This document shows positions 9,700 through 19,771 of a stretch of DNA of 43,465 nucleotides, piece by piece (positions within the stretch are counted from its first letter, which is position 1; the number at the start of each line of letters is the position of its first letter). The position numbers were made by a program, and so were the translations under genes. The notes below the pieces were generated by a model, which did not search any database, had not been told where the DNA came from, and saw only the letters and a list, made by a program, of their open reading frames with translations. The DNA comes from CAZCBN01 sp964496975 (lineage in GTDB: Bacteria; Planctomycetota; Phycisphaerae; Phycisphaerales; UBA1924): the NCBI GenBank assembly GCA_964496975.1, contig CAZCBN010000010.1:1-43465 (forward strand), written 5' to 3'.

Positions 9700-10515
9700 T
9701 CAGCGGTGGGGGTCGTTGTCGTGCGACCCGGTTGAGCCGGTGCCGTCGGGTTGGCGGCGCTGCGCCCATCGGACGGCGCCGAGTGCGACGCAGGCGAGCG
9801 CCAGGAGCTGGTAGCCGCTGAAGCCGAGGTCGCCCAGGGTGAGCCAGCGGGCGGTGTCGCGGGCGAACTCGTGCAGCAGGCGGAAGACGCCGTAGGCGAT
9901 GAGGTAGAGGTGGAAGCGGTTGTTCGTCAGCCAGCCGCGGCGTTCGGCGGTCCAGGCCCATGCGGCGAAGGCGGCGTTGAACGTGAGCTCCGCGAGGCTG
10001 GAGGGCCAGCGCCAGACGCCGGCGGCGTCTTGCACGGCCCACCAGGCGCGTTCGCACGCCACGCCCGGGCAGCACCCGCGGACGATGCACCCCATGCGGC
10101 CGAAGACGAGCGAGACGGGGACGGCGAGGGCGAAGGCGTCGCCGGTGGAGCGGCGCAGGCCGACGAGCTTCTTGGCGAGCTCGACCATGATGTAGCCGAA
10201 CAGCAGGGAGCCGAGGACGCTGCGGCCGGTGAGGAGCGCGAGCCAGTCGTCCCTGTGGGCCCATCCCTCGGCGAAGAGAAAGGCCGCTTTGGCGCCGGCG
10301 CCCGCACCGAGGAAGGCGCCGGCGTAGACCGCGATCATGCGGCGGTCGAAGCGAGGTAGCCTGCTCGGGCTGTCCGCTGCGGCGGTCGGGGATTTGCCGG
10401 GCGATGGGCGTCGCGCGGCGCGGCGGTAGAGCCAGGCGCTGACGCACAGCCCGCACGCGAGCAGGGCGAGCGACGCCGCGATGCGCCATGGTTCGGTGCC
10501 GTGCGGCAAGGTCAC
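9700..10515 (-). CDS. Lgt-like (prolipoprotein diacylglyceryl transferase family) membrane protein
   Basis: A 271-residue polytopic membrane protein with the overall pattern of the Lgt family (PF01790), which normally transfers diacylglyceryl from phosphatidylglycerol to the lipobox Cys of lipoproteins. The equivalent of the Lgt signature GRxGNFxNGE reads GRMGCIVRGCCPG here, so the Arg is kept but the Asn and Glu positions are replaced by Cys/Arg. YGVFRLLHEFARD resembles the conserved C-terminal YGxxRFxxEFxR motif. It is therefore more likely a paralog with altered chemistry than the housekeeping Lgt. It starts 28 nt after the radical-SAM gene and is the last gene of the minus-strand cluster, which suggests a shared lipid-related pathway (inference). 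Confidence 0.8.
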   Translation of the reverse strand: MTLPHGTEPWRIAASLALLACGLCVSAWLYRRAARRPSPGKSPTAAADSPSRLPRFDRRMIAVYAGAFLGAGAGAKAAFLFAEGWAHRDDWLALLTGRSVLGSLLFGYIMVELAKKLVGLRRSTGDAFALAVPVSLVFGRMGCIVRGCCPGVACERAWWAVQDAAGVWRWPSSLAELTFNAAFAAWAWTAERRGWLTNNRFHLYLIAYGVFRLLHEFARDTARWLTLGDLGFSGYQLLALACVALGAVRWAQRRQPDGTGSTGSHDNDPHR

Positions 10516-10543
10516 TCTCCCGGGGTCGATCGTTCGGCGGGCG

Positions 10544-11995
10544 TCATCCGACGGTCAGGTAGTGGCGGCAGAAGGAATCGAGCGAACCGTCGGGCTTGAT
10601 GACGTGGGTGCAGCAGCGGTCGATGCGGTCCTGGTCAAACGTCCATGCGTCCATGAAGGGCTTGATGAAGAGGCGGAACGGGGCGTCGGGCGAGATCTCG
10701 GCCTGCTTGATGATGGCGCCGAGGGGCTCGCTGTCGCACCCGCACTGCTCGAGGTCTTCGAGGCGGTAGTCGACGCGGTTGCGGAGGAAGCCCTGCACGT
10801 CGGCGAGGTTGATGAGGCTGCCGAGGCCGACGGTGCCGCTGGGGGTTCGGAGCAGGTAGCCGATGGTGTGGCAGTTCGGGTCGCCGCACGGGAGCGGGGT
10901 GAAGTCGGCCTCGCGGATGACGCCCTCGCTCTGGCGCACCACTTCGCGGACGACGTCGCCCACGCTGAGGCCGCCGTCGCGGCGGCAGGGATGTTGGCTT
11001 GGGCCGCCGGCGTTCGCGGCACGCAGCACGGGCAGCGTTGTGCTCTCGATGCGAGCCGGGGCGGTGCGGGCGTGGGGCTCGCCGCGGACGCGGCCGCTGC
11101 CGAACATCGGTTGGAAGGTGACGCCGCGGACGTGCCGGCGTTGCAGGCCGAAGCGGACGGTGTCGCCGATGCCGTTGATCGTCTGGGGCGTGACGGTCAT
11201 CGCGAGCGTGCTGGGGATGCCGGCCTCACCCGCGAGGTCCACCGCCCGCACGCGTGCGTCGCGCAGGTCGGCGCCGCGGAGTTCGCGCTGGCCGGCTTCC
11301 TGCAGGCCGTCGAACTGCACGTACAGCTCGAAGCCCAGGCGGTCGCGCCGCAGGCGGCCCATCTGCTCGCGGAGCCGCGCGTCGGCGGCGATGCGGAGGC
11401 CGTTGGTGTTGACGAGCACGTAGCCGATGCGCGGCTCGAGCACGGCCCACTCCAGCAGGTCCAGGAAGCGCGGGTGCAGCGTGGGCTCGCCGCCGGAGAG
11501 TTGCAGGATGTCGATCATGCCCTTGCGGGCGAGCACGCCGGAGACGCGGGCGATGACTTCTTCGTAGGGCGTGTATTGCAGGCCGACGTCGTCGTTGTGG
11601 GGCGAGGCGGCGTAGCACGTGGGGCAGCGGAGGTTGCAGGAGTCCACGATCTCGATAAGGGCGATGCAGGTTGAGAGTCTCTCGACCGACGACGCGTGTG
11701 GTGTCGCCGCGACGGTTTCGGCTGCGGCCGGGCCCTCGACTTCGCCCGGGGCGCACCCGCACCCGCCGCCGCAACAGGCCTCGCCTTCGCGTCGGCCGAG
11801 GCTTTCGTAGTACCGCTCGCCGTCACGGCTGAGGACGGCGGCGAACGGGCCGTGGTGTGGGCAGGTCTTGTGCATCACCACCGCGCGGCCCTCGCGCCGC
11901 ACCTCCGCGTGAATCTCGGCGAGGCAGACCGGACAGCGGCTGCGCGTGCGCTTGATGATGTCGGCCGGAGGGTCCGCGATGGTGAGGCTCGGCAT
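10544..11995 (-). CDS. Radical SAM enzyme, COG1964 / tetraether lipid synthase (Tes)-like
   Basis: A 483-residue radical SAM protein. The N-terminus has a rubredoxin-like Cys pair and partner (CPVC at 21-24, TCPHHG at 44-49). This is followed by a Cys cluster (CCGGGCGC, 74-81) and the SAM/[4Fe-4S] motif SCNLRCPTC with Cys120, Cys124 and Cys127. SGGEPTLHP is the GGE motif. The C-terminal third has PCGDPNCHTIGYLL, FIKPFMDAWTFDQDR and RCCTHV, a pattern characteristic of COG1964 proteins. That group includes archaeal Tes (MJ0619 type), which couples lipid tails by C-C bond formation. The product here is inferred: coupling or alkylation of membrane lipid chains is the leading idea, but other C-H alkylations are possible. 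Its Lgt-like neighbour fits a lipid role. Confidence 0.85.
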   Translation of the reverse strand: MPSLTIADPPADIIKRTRSRCPVCLAEIHAEVRREGRAVVMHKTCPHHGPFAAVLSRDGERYYESLGRREGEACCGGGCGCAPGEVEGPAAAETVAATPHASSVERLSTCIALIEIVDSCNLRCPTCYAASPHNDDVGLQYTPYEEVIARVSGVLARKGMIDILQLSGGEPTLHPRFLDLLEWAVLEPRIGYVLVNTNGLRIAADARLREQMGRLRRDRLGFELYVQFDGLQEAGQRELRGADLRDARVRAVDLAGEAGIPSTLAMTVTPQTINGIGDTVRFGLQRRHVRGVTFQPMFGSGRVRGEPHARTAPARIESTTLPVLRAANAGGPSQHPCRRDGGLSVGDVVREVVRQSEGVIREADFTPLPCGDPNCHTIGYLLRTPSGTVGLGSLINLADVQGFLRNRVDYRLEDLEQCGCDSEPLGAIIKQAEISPDAPFRLFIKPFMDAWTFDQDRIDRCCTHVIKPDGSLDSFCRHYLTVG

Positions 11996-12038
11996 GCTCC
12001 CGCCCTTTGTGTGAGATTCAACGGCTTCCTGCCGACCA

Positions 12039-12542
12039 TTACGGCACCGGCAGGACCAGGCACGCTCCGCAGCCCAGCACCGTTGTGCCGGTGACGATCA
12101 GATTGATGGTCGCGAAAACTCGGGCCGCCGTGCCGATGCGTCGATAGTTGGCAATCCAACCCGGCGGTGAATCTGGCTGAGCCCGCCACTGCGCAACGGT
12201 CTTGAGGAGAACGAACAACGTCACGACCGGCGCAAGCAGAATGCCAAGCCAAAAGGCAATGAGCGTAAGTGCTTGCCCCAAAGGGTTCGATCCGGTGGGC
12301 GTCAAGAACATCGTGAGCGCCACTACGAGCAGGACGGTAGGAACCGCCAGCAAACACGCCGTCACCTCACGGTGAGGCAGGGGTGGTGGCCTTCGCATCG
12401 CTTCCGCGTCGTAGGTCTCGCCGCACTCGGGGCACGGGCCGTAATCGGCCAACCCGGTGAGGTTGTACCCGCACGCCGGACACAAGATGCTCGCGCGCTT
12501 GATGTTGCCCGATCGCGGCTTCTTAGTCCTTCGGCTCGGCAT
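12039..12542 (-). CDS. Zinc-ribbon membrane protein (tandem copy 2)
   Basis: A 167-residue protein with an N-terminal zinc ribbon (CPACGY...CPECG, Cys21, 24, 37, 40), two hydrophobic segments (about 60-110), and a basic WRAQPDSPPGW-YRRIG segment. A final membrane helix ends in the Cys-rich GCGACL motif. This CPxCGY...CPECG ribbon plus helices is a common planctomycete layout of unknown function. It is a clear paralog of the next gene upstream (12584-13054) and arose by tandem duplication. Its first codons and leader (GGGCGGGAGCATGCC) are repeated in front of the radical-SAM gene. The frame is open to 12905, but that part is a shadow of the upstream paralog. The ATG at 12542 has GGGCGGGAG about 2 nt upstream. 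Confidence 0.8.
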   Translation of the reverse strand: MPSRRTKKPRSGNIKRASILCPACGYNLTGLADYGPCPECGETYDAEAMRRPPPLPHREVTACLLAVPTVLLVVALTMFLTPTGSNPLGQALTLIAFWLGILLAPVVTLFVLLKTVAQWRAQPDSPPGWIANYRRIGTAARVFATINLIVTGTTVLGCGACLVLPVP

Positions 12543-12583
12543 GCTCCCGCCCTTCGTGTGGGGATCCGGCTTCGAGCGGGGCG

Positions 12584-13054
12584 TCACGGCACGAGCATGA
12601 CGAGGCACGCTCCGCAGCCCAGCACCGTCGAGGCGGTGATGGCCGTGTTGATCGCGGCGAACACCCGGGCCGCGATCCCAATGCGTCGGTAGTTGGCGTA
12701 CCAGCCGGGCGGGGCGTCGGGCTGGGCCCGCCAGGCCGCCACGGTCTTCAGCACGACGATCAGCGTGATGACCGGCGCGAGGATCCATCCGATTCCAACA
12801 AGAGAGATGCCGACAATCAGGGTGTCTTGGGAACTCGTCAGCTCGCTCATGACGGACAGAAAGATCCCGCCGAGCATACCGACGGTGGGTATGGCCAGAA
12901 GCCACCCCGTCACCTCGGGGTCGGGTGGGGCGGGGGCGTTCCGCATCGCCTCGCCGTCATAGAGGCCGCCGCACTCGGGGCACGAGCCGGCGTCGGGCAA
13001 CCCGCTGAGGGTGTAGCCGCACGTCGGGCAACGCAACGTGACCTGCTCCGCCAT
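12584..13054 (-). CDS. Zinc-ribbon membrane protein (tandem copy 1)
   Basis: A 156-residue paralog of the downstream gene. The zinc ribbon is CPTCGY...CPECG (Cys9, 12, 25, 28), followed by three hydrophobic segments. The near-identical block TVAAWRAQPDAPPGW-YANYRRIG leads to the C-terminal helix ending GCGACLVML. It starts at ATG 13054, 36 nt after the CoA-transferase stop and 41 nt before copy 2. The spacing suggests co-transcription with the flanking genes. No enzymatic motif is visible; a metal- or redox-sensing membrane role is possible but unproven. Confidence 0.8.
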   Translation of the reverse strand: MAEQVTLRCPTCGYTLSGLPDAGSCPECGGLYDGEAMRNAPAPPDPEVTGWLLAIPTVGMLGGIFLSVMSELTSSQDTLIVGISLVGIGWILAPVITLIVVLKTVAAWRAQPDAPPGWYANYRRIGIAARVFAAINTAITASTVLGCGACLVMLVP

Positions 13055-13090
13055 GCCGCTCTCCGGAAAGCCGATGGTCCTTCGAGACCG

Positions 13091-13753
<663 letters not shown>

Positions 13754-13833
13754 GTTGATAGCCTAACACCGGCCGGGGCGCCTGCAAGCGGTGCGGGCGG
13801 CCTCCCAACAAGGTCTAGCGGAAGGGGGTTCCA

Positions 13834-14190
13834 ATGCGGCAGGGCGAGTTGAGCCTGGACAACCTGGTGTTCGTCGGCGGCAACGGGGTGGTGGCGGCGC
13901 TCGACCCGACGACGGGCGTGGAGCTCTGGCGCACGCCGCTGCCGAAGTCGATGTGGTCGCTGTCGTTTTATGTGACGCTCGCGCGGAGCGGCGACGCGCT
14001 CTACGTGGGCCACGGCAAGATGATCCACCGGCTCGATGCGTTGACGGGCGCGGTCGTGTGGTCGCGATCGGTGAAGGGGATCTCGACGCTGCCGATCGTG
14101 CTCACGGGCAGCTCGGCGGCGGTCAACGAGGCGTCGCTCGTCGCGGCGATGCTGCAGCAGCAGGCGACCGCGGCGGCGGCGGCGGGCTGA
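13834..14190 (+). CDS. Small PQQ-like beta-propeller repeat protein
   Basis: A 118-residue protein with two PQQ/WD40-like propeller blades: NGVVAALDPTTGVELWRTPL at about 17-36 and KMIHRLDALTGAVVWSRSV at about 62-80. It ends in a Gln/Ala-rich low-complexity tail. Full propellers need six to eight blades, so this is either a fragment of a once larger protein or a minimal scaffold protein. There is no signal peptide. A GGAAGGGGG sequence lies about 8 nt before the ATG at 13834, which supports translation. It is divergent from scoB and convergent with the next gene. Confidence 0.65.
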   Translation: MRQGELSLDNLVFVGGNGVVAALDPTTGVELWRTPLPKSMWSLSFYVTLARSGDALYVGHGKMIHRLDALTGAVVWSRSVKGISTLPIVLTGSSAAVNEASLVAAMLQQQATAAAAAG

Positions 14191-14252
14191 GCGGATGGCC
14201 GGGGCGGTGGATGGCGCGGGCGATCGCGGTGGGGGGGCGGCGGGGCGCGGCG

Positions 14253-14567
14253 TCAGCTCTTCATCAGCTCGTCCAGCGCGATGTCGGTGGCCGCCTCGGT
14301 GACAAGGTGCCCCCGGCGGCGGCGCCGGCGTGCGAGACCGGACAGCATGGCGCCGCCGATGATGGACATCGGCACGCCCACAGCGCCGGGAAGAAGGCGT
14401 TGCAGGATGCGGTCGCCTCGGTCGCGCTCCTCGACGGCGGGCGTGGCGAGCGGGTCGTCGAGCACGCCCTCGTACGCGGCTCCGAGTTCGGAAAGTCCGC
14501 CGACGATGGCCCAGGCGATGAGCCCGCCGCCGACGCAGGCAAGGATGAGGCCGATGAGCGTGCGCAC
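14253..14567 (-). CDS. Small two-helix membrane protein
   Basis: A 104-residue hypothetical protein that I do not recognise. It has an N-terminal hydrophobic helix (about 3-25, LIGLILACVGGGLIAWAIV), a polar acidic segment with DPLATPAVEERDRGD, and a second helix (about 60-78). An Arg-cluster RRRRRR and a short acidic tail follow. The basic cluster after helix two predicts a cytoplasmic C-terminus. It converges with the PQQ-repeat gene. Confidence 0.6.
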   Translation of the reverse strand: MRTLIGLILACVGGGLIAWAIVGGLSELGAAYEGVLDDPLATPAVEERDRGDRILQRLLPGAVGVPMSIIGGAMLSGLARRRRRRGHLVTEAATDIALDELMKS

Positions 14568-14646
14568 GGAGAAGCGTACGCGCCATCGCGCCGGCTGGCC
14601 CGGTGGTCTCGGTGGGCGGTGCCTGGGCGGCGGCTTGCGTCGCGAG

Positions 14647-14687
14647 AAGAAAAACGCCGCGTCGACCCTCTCGGTCCGCCGCGGCGT
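14647..14687 (-). terminator. Rho-independent terminator for the 14819-15433 gene
   Basis: On the minus strand an 8-bp perfect stem (ACGCCGCG with CGCGGCGT) encloses a further GACC/GGTC pairing and is followed by a T-rich tract (TTTTTCTT). It lies about 130 nt downstream of the stop of the secreted protein gene on the same strand. Stem and T-tract are read directly from the sequence. Confidence 0.75.
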
Positions 14688-14818
14688 CTCTGCATCGTTC
14701 CCTTGGCCGTTGCCTTGTTCTCTCGAAGGGTCGCGATCGGCGCGCCCCTCGGCCTCTGCGTGGGTCGCGTGGAGGGCCGGGCGTTCGAGCCGGCGTGCCG
14801 AGTGGACGCGGCGGCGAC

Positions 14819-15433
14819 TCAGGCGCGACGGCGACGGGCCGCCAGGAGCGAGGCCGCCGTCAGCACCGCGGCCGCGCCGGGGGCGGGGACGATGCGGAAG
14901 TTGCTCTCGGTGTAGAAGGGCAGGCGGTTGATGGCGTCCTGGCCGGTGGGCGAGAGCTCGCGGGAGAGGACGGAGAGGTCGGCGTCGGCGCGGCTCAGGT
15001 CCACGGAATAGACGAGGCGGTTGACGAGCAGGCCGCTGTTCCAGTAGACGAAGAAGCCGGCGCCGGCCACGTCGATCTCGTTGGCGATGAGCGTCGCGGC
15101 GGTGCCGGCGTTGAACGCGCCGCCCGCGGGGTTCACCGTGTCACGCAGGACGATGACGTTGAGGCCGCCCGAGGCGGGCAGGTCGGCCGCGAAGCCGTTG
15201 AAGAAGCTGACGGGCCGGCTCACGTCGAAGAAGCGGTCGTCGAGGACGAAGGTGTCGGTGTCGAGGTTGAACTCGGGCAGGAAGCGCTCGTTGTTGGCGG
15301 CGACCTGGCGGCCGGGTGTGGTGAGGGCCGTCGAGCCGGCGAAGGGGTCGCTGTCGAAGACGACGTCGGCGGCGTTGGCGAGGCCGCTCAGGGCCGCGGC
15401 GGCGAGTGCGCATGCGATCACGTTCTTGGACAT
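14819..15433 (-). CDS. Secreted protein with PxPG-type C-terminal sorting tail
   Basis: A 204-residue exported protein. It starts with a Sec signal peptide (MSKNVIACALAAAALSGLANA, predicted cleavage after about residue 21). A beta-rich body follows (VVFDSDPFAGSTALTTPG...), with a Ser-Pro-Thr-Gly segment near the end. The tail is PAPGAAAVLTAASLLAARRRRA: Pro-x-Pro-Gly, a hydrophobic helix and an Arg cluster, as in PEP-CTERM-like sorting signals of planctomycetes. No exosortase gene is in the window. The ATG at 15433 has GGGAGG about 9 nt upstream. A minus-strand terminator follows. The function of the body is unknown. Confidence 0.8.
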   Translation of the reverse strand: MSKNVIACALAAAALSGLANAADVVFDSDPFAGSTALTTPGRQVAANNERFLPEFNLDTDTFVLDDRFFDVSRPVSFFNGFAADLPASGGLNVIVLRDTVNPAGGAFNAGTAATLIANEIDVAGAGFFVYWNSGLLVNRLVYSVDLSRADADLSVLSRELSPTGQDAINRLPFYTESNFRIVPAPGAAAVLTAASLLAARRRRA

Positions 15434-15570
15434 GTCTCAATCCTCCCAAGGGTGCCGGTGAACGGCGTGTCGTGGTGATGGTCGGCCGCGGCGATCGTCT
15501 CTCGATCAACCCGCGGTCCGCACACAGAAGAAGGTTCGCCGAGGGCCGCGGCGTTGCGGGCGGCGATATG

Positions 15571-16503
15571 TCAATCTTGCGTGAGCCGCAGCACGGGCAG
15601 CACGACGGCCCGCTCGCGGCGGGAGACTTCAAAGACCGCGGTCTCGCCCATGACGCCGCAGTGCATGTGCAGGCCCGCGGACTCGTCAAAGCTCGGCTGC
15701 GGCCTCGCGGCGCTCTGGAAGAGCACGATGACGGGCTGGCCGTCCTGTGCGTTGGCGAGCAGGACGAGCGGCTCGCCGGTCACGGGCTCGTCGTCGTAGG
15801 AGCCGCCGGGGCCGCGCCAGCCGACGAGCTGCACGCCGGCGTCGAAGCTCGCGGCGATGGGCGACCCGAAGCGCTCGCGGGTGTAGGCGATGAACTTTTC
15901 GGGCGTGTCGCACACCTTGTTCGGCGCGGGGTCGGCGAGGTACCGCGCGAACTCGCGCGAGAGGTTGATGCCAGGCCCGGCCTGTTGCTGCGCGGTGTGG
16001 GTCGCCGCGGTGCGCGGGAGCGCGCCGCCGAACCACAGCCCGCCGCCGACCACGCCGGCGACGCACGCGGCGAGCGCGAGCCACGCCGCGGGCGGAAGGC
16101 TCCGCCGGCCAGGTGACGGGGTTGACGGAGTTGACGGGGTCGACAGGGGTGACGCGGGCTGCACGCGGGCGGACACATCGCTCGAGCCGGCCGCGGGGTG
16201 CGTCGCCGGGAGCTGTCCGTCGTCGATGCGGAGCGTCGCTTCGGCCGCCGCCTCGCCCAGTTCGCCCTCGGCGTCGATGGTGCGGAGCCAGCGGGCAAGG
16301 TCCGGCGCGGCGGGTGCCACCTCGCCCGAGGCCGCCGCGAATCGTTTCATGCCGCGGTCAAAGCCGCGGAGCGTGTCCAGGGCCTCGCGCAGCTCAGCGT
16401 CGCCCTCGAGCTCTCGTTCAAACGCGGCGGCCTCTTCCGGGCTCATCTCGCCGTCCAGGTAACAGAAGAGCGCGGCGGCTCGATCGTCGGGAAGTTCAGG
16501 CAT
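15571..16503 (-). CDS. Membrane anti-sigma factor
   Basis: A 310-residue protein that starts with an anti-sigma-like helical domain (LFCYLDGEMSPEEAAAFERE, residues 12-31). A Pro/Ser/Thr linker (STPSTPSTP) and one transmembrane helix at about 138-160 follow, then an extracytoplasmic C-terminal domain of about 145 residues. The zinc-binding HxxxCxxC motif of ZAS proteins is absent (only one Cys), as in many planctomycete anti-sigma proteins. Its ATG overlaps the end of the upstream sigma gene by 8 nt, so the two are translationally coupled. This is the standard arrangement for an ECF sigma factor and its cognate membrane-bound inhibitor. Confidence 0.82.
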   Translation of the reverse strand: MPELPDDRAAALFCYLDGEMSPEEAAAFERELEGDAELREALDTLRGFDRGMKRFAAASGEVAPAAPDLARWLRTIDAEGELGEAAAEATLRIDDGQLPATHPAAGSSDVSARVQPASPLSTPSTPSTPSPGRRSLPPAAWLALAACVAGVVGGGLWFGGALPRTAATHTAQQQAGPGINLSREFARYLADPAPNKVCDTPEKFIAYTRERFGSPIAASFDAGVQLVGWRGPGGSYDDEPVTGEPLVLLANAQDGQPVIVLFQSAARPQPSFDESAGLHMHCGVMGETAVFEVSRRERAVVLPVLRLTQD

Positions 16504-17086
16504 GGGGCGCCTCCCCTCGCGGCGGGAGCATCTCCAGGAGTCGTTGCCGGGCGCGGAAGACGTGGCTTCGCGCCGTGGCCTCCGACAGGCCGGTGATCTC
16601 TGCGATCTGGGCGTAGGAGTGTTCCATCACAACCTTCAGCAACAGGCAGCGGCGTTGATCATCCGTCAGCGCCGCGAGAGCACGCTCAAACTCGGCCGAT
16701 CTCTCCCCTTCCATGCGTCGCACCGCCTCCAGCGCCGGGTTCGCTTCACCGGCCGCCGCGTGGTCGGGCATCGCGGTCGCGGCGCGGCGGTGCCGCCCGG
16801 CGAGGCGCTGCTCCGCGCGTCGGTGGTTGGCCGCGACCCCGCGGAGCAGGGAGGCCATCCACGCCCGAAAGTTTGTCCCGGGCGTGAAGTCGCCCAGGCG
16901 CCGCATCGCCAGCACGCAGGTCTTCTGAAGAACATCGTCGGCCTCGGTCCAACCGACCTCGGCCGCGGCGAGAAGTCGCAGGGGCCCGTACACCGGCCGC
17001 AGCAATGCGGCAAAGCCCGCCAGGTCCAGCGGCGCGGCGTACACCCGCGAGGGGCGCTGCGTGTCAGCCTGCGCGTCGGGCATCAC
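16496..17086 (-). CDS. ECF-type RNA polymerase sigma factor
   Basis: A 196-residue sigma-70 family protein. Region 2 is visible at about residues 30-100 (YGPLRLLAAAEVGWTEADDV, MRRLGDFTPGTNFRAWMASL). Region 4 with its helix-turn-helix is at about 135-190 (LTDDQRRCLLLKVVMEHSYA, then AQIAEITGLSEATARSHVFR). The layout is that of planctomycete/verrucomicrobial ECF sigma factors. It directs transcription of a regulon not identifiable here, under control of the overlapping downstream anti-sigma gene. The start MMPDAQ at 17086 follows a 269-nt region holding an inverted repeat. Confidence 0.9.
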   Translation of the reverse strand: MMPDAQADTQRPSRVYAAPLDLAGFAALLRPVYGPLRLLAAAEVGWTEADDVLQKTCVLAMRRLGDFTPGTNFRAWMASLLRGVAANHRRAEQRLAGRHRRAATAMPDHAAAGEANPALEAVRRMEGERSAEFERALAALTDDQRRCLLLKVVMEHSYAQIAEITGLSEATARSHVFRARQRLLEMLPPRGEAPHA

Positions 17087-17207
17087 TCAGATCGTCCGCC
17101 TTGGCCCGCGGCCCCCGTCCGGCGAGGCGGAAGGCCGTGAGGTTCGGGGCCGGGGCCGCACGGGCTTTGCACCGGCCGGAGGTCGTCGCCGGGCTGCCCC
17201 GGCATGA

Positions 17208-17238
17208 TGCAACGTGCGTCCCGACGCGGCGTGTTGCA
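17208..17238. promoter_or_regulatory. Inverted repeat upstream of the sigma factor
   Basis: TGCAAC and GTTGCA form the outer arms of an imperfect inverted repeat whose inner arms are GCGTC and GACGC. A further TTGCA lies close by at 17253-17257. It sits about 120 nt upstream of the sigma gene and about 120 nt downstream of the isocitrate dehydrogenase stop. It could be an operator/promoter element or a weak terminator. There is no T-tract on either side, so a regulatory role is slightly preferred. Confidence 0.3.
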
Positions 17239-17355
17239 CCGTCGTCGGTGTATTGCAGCGCCCACGCATGATTTCTTCGTGAGCGTGCGGTGTGGCTCTG
17301 GGCGGGGCCCGGTCCAAGGGGCCGAGAAGCGGCGCGGACCGCGCGGCGAATGGGA

Positions 17356-18822
<1,467 letters not shown>

Positions 18823-18903
18823 GCGGTAAGGCTCCGGGATGGGAAGCCGCAGTTTAGGAGCCGATCGGCGGACCGTCCCCGGCACGCCCGCCGCCCGCGC
18901 ACG

Positions 18904-18930
18904 AAAATGCCCGCGGGCGGCCGCGGGCAT
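18904..18930 (-). terminator. Terminator hairpin between the 19004-19771 gene and icd
   Basis: A perfect 10-bp inverted repeat (ATGCCCGCGG / CCGCGGGCAT) with a 4-nt loop. On the minus strand it is followed by TTT. It lies about 75 nt downstream of the secreted-protein gene and upstream of icd, so it separates the two transcripts. Its position also argues against any icd start above 18903. Confidence 0.7.
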
Positions 18931-19003
18931 CTGGAAGGCACTCTGGCGGCCATGAGACGCGGTGGCCGAGCCGCCGCCTGGACCCGTCTGTCACCGCCGA
19001 ACG

Positions 19004-19771
19004 TCAGCGGCGCCGACGGCCCGCGACCAGCCCGCCGAGGGCGAGCAGGCCCGCAGCGCCCGGTGTCGGGACGAACTGGCGGGTGACGCCCGACTCGAGG
19101 AAGCCGATCTCGACCGCGCCATCGCCGGCATCCCCGCCGGTGAAGGCGTAGAGGGCGAGCGGGGAGCCGCTACGAACCGTGGTGCCGATGTAGCCGCCGA
19201 AGTCCGGGTCGAAGTTGGCCTCGACCAGCGCGATGTCGCCGGCCATGCGGGGATCGTTCGCGACCGTTTCCAGCGCCGAGAAGAACTCGGGCGTGTCAAA
19301 GCCGCCCGTCAGTGCCGCGAGCAGCTCGGCCTCGGTGAACTGGCTGAAGAAGTCGGCGAAGGTTGAGTCAACCCCGAAGTCCGCGAAGCGACCGGCGACC
19401 ACGATCGAAGTGTCGACCAGTTCCTCGACCGTTCCGCCGAAGCCGTCGTCGACAAACTCGTAGGTCTCGACCACGCCGAAGTAGCCGAAGGTCAGATACT
19501 CCTCGAGGTTGGCCTGCGGAAACACCTCCGCAAACGCGATCTGGAACGGGCTCGTCTCGGAATCGAACGAGGTCACGTTGTCCAGCTGGCCGCCGGTCGT
19601 GCCGCTGTTGGTTCGCTCGCTCAGGAACGCCGACTGGCCGACGAGACGGCGGTAGCCGTTGCTCGGGGGATCAATCGAAACGTCGATCACCACGATGTCG
19701 GTGAACGCCGCGAACGCCGAGGACGACAGGCCGAGGGCCATCACGGCCGCCAAGCGATTGAACGACAACAT
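19004..19771 (-). CDS. Secreted sorting-tail protein, paralog A
   Basis: A 255-residue exported protein with signal peptide MLSFNRLAAVMALGLSSSAFA, a body that I do not recognise, and the tail PTPGAAGLLALGGLVAGRRRR. It shares extended blocks with the gene at 25618-26397: LSERTNSGTTGGQLD, TSFDSETS, EVFPQANL-YLTFGYFGVVET, DDGFGG-VEE-VDTSI, FTEAEL-AAL, and FTGGD-GD. These two are the clearest paralogs in the window. The start at 19771 is chosen over upstream frames because it begins the signal peptide and is preceded by a purine tract (AGAAAGAGAAAGAGAG). The C-terminal tail probably directs sorting or anchoring at the outer surface. Confidence 0.82.
   Translation of the reverse strand: MLSFNRLAAVMALGLSSSAFAAFTDIVVIDVSIDPPSNGYRRLVGQSAFLSERTNSGTTGGQLDNVTSFDSETSPFQIAFAEVFPQANLEEYLTFGYFGVVETYEFVDDGFGGTVEELVDTSIVVAGRFADFGVDSTFADFFSQFTEAELLAALTGGFDTPEFFSALETVANDPRMAGDIALVEANFDPDFGGYIGTTVRSGSPLALYAFTGGDAGDGAVEIGFLESGVTRQFVPTPGAAGLLALGGLVAGRRRR

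Noticed and set aside
18823..18930. N-terminal extension of isocitrate dehydrogenase to 18930
   Set aside because: It would run through the terminator hairpin at 18904-18930, and the family starts near MPHAITK.
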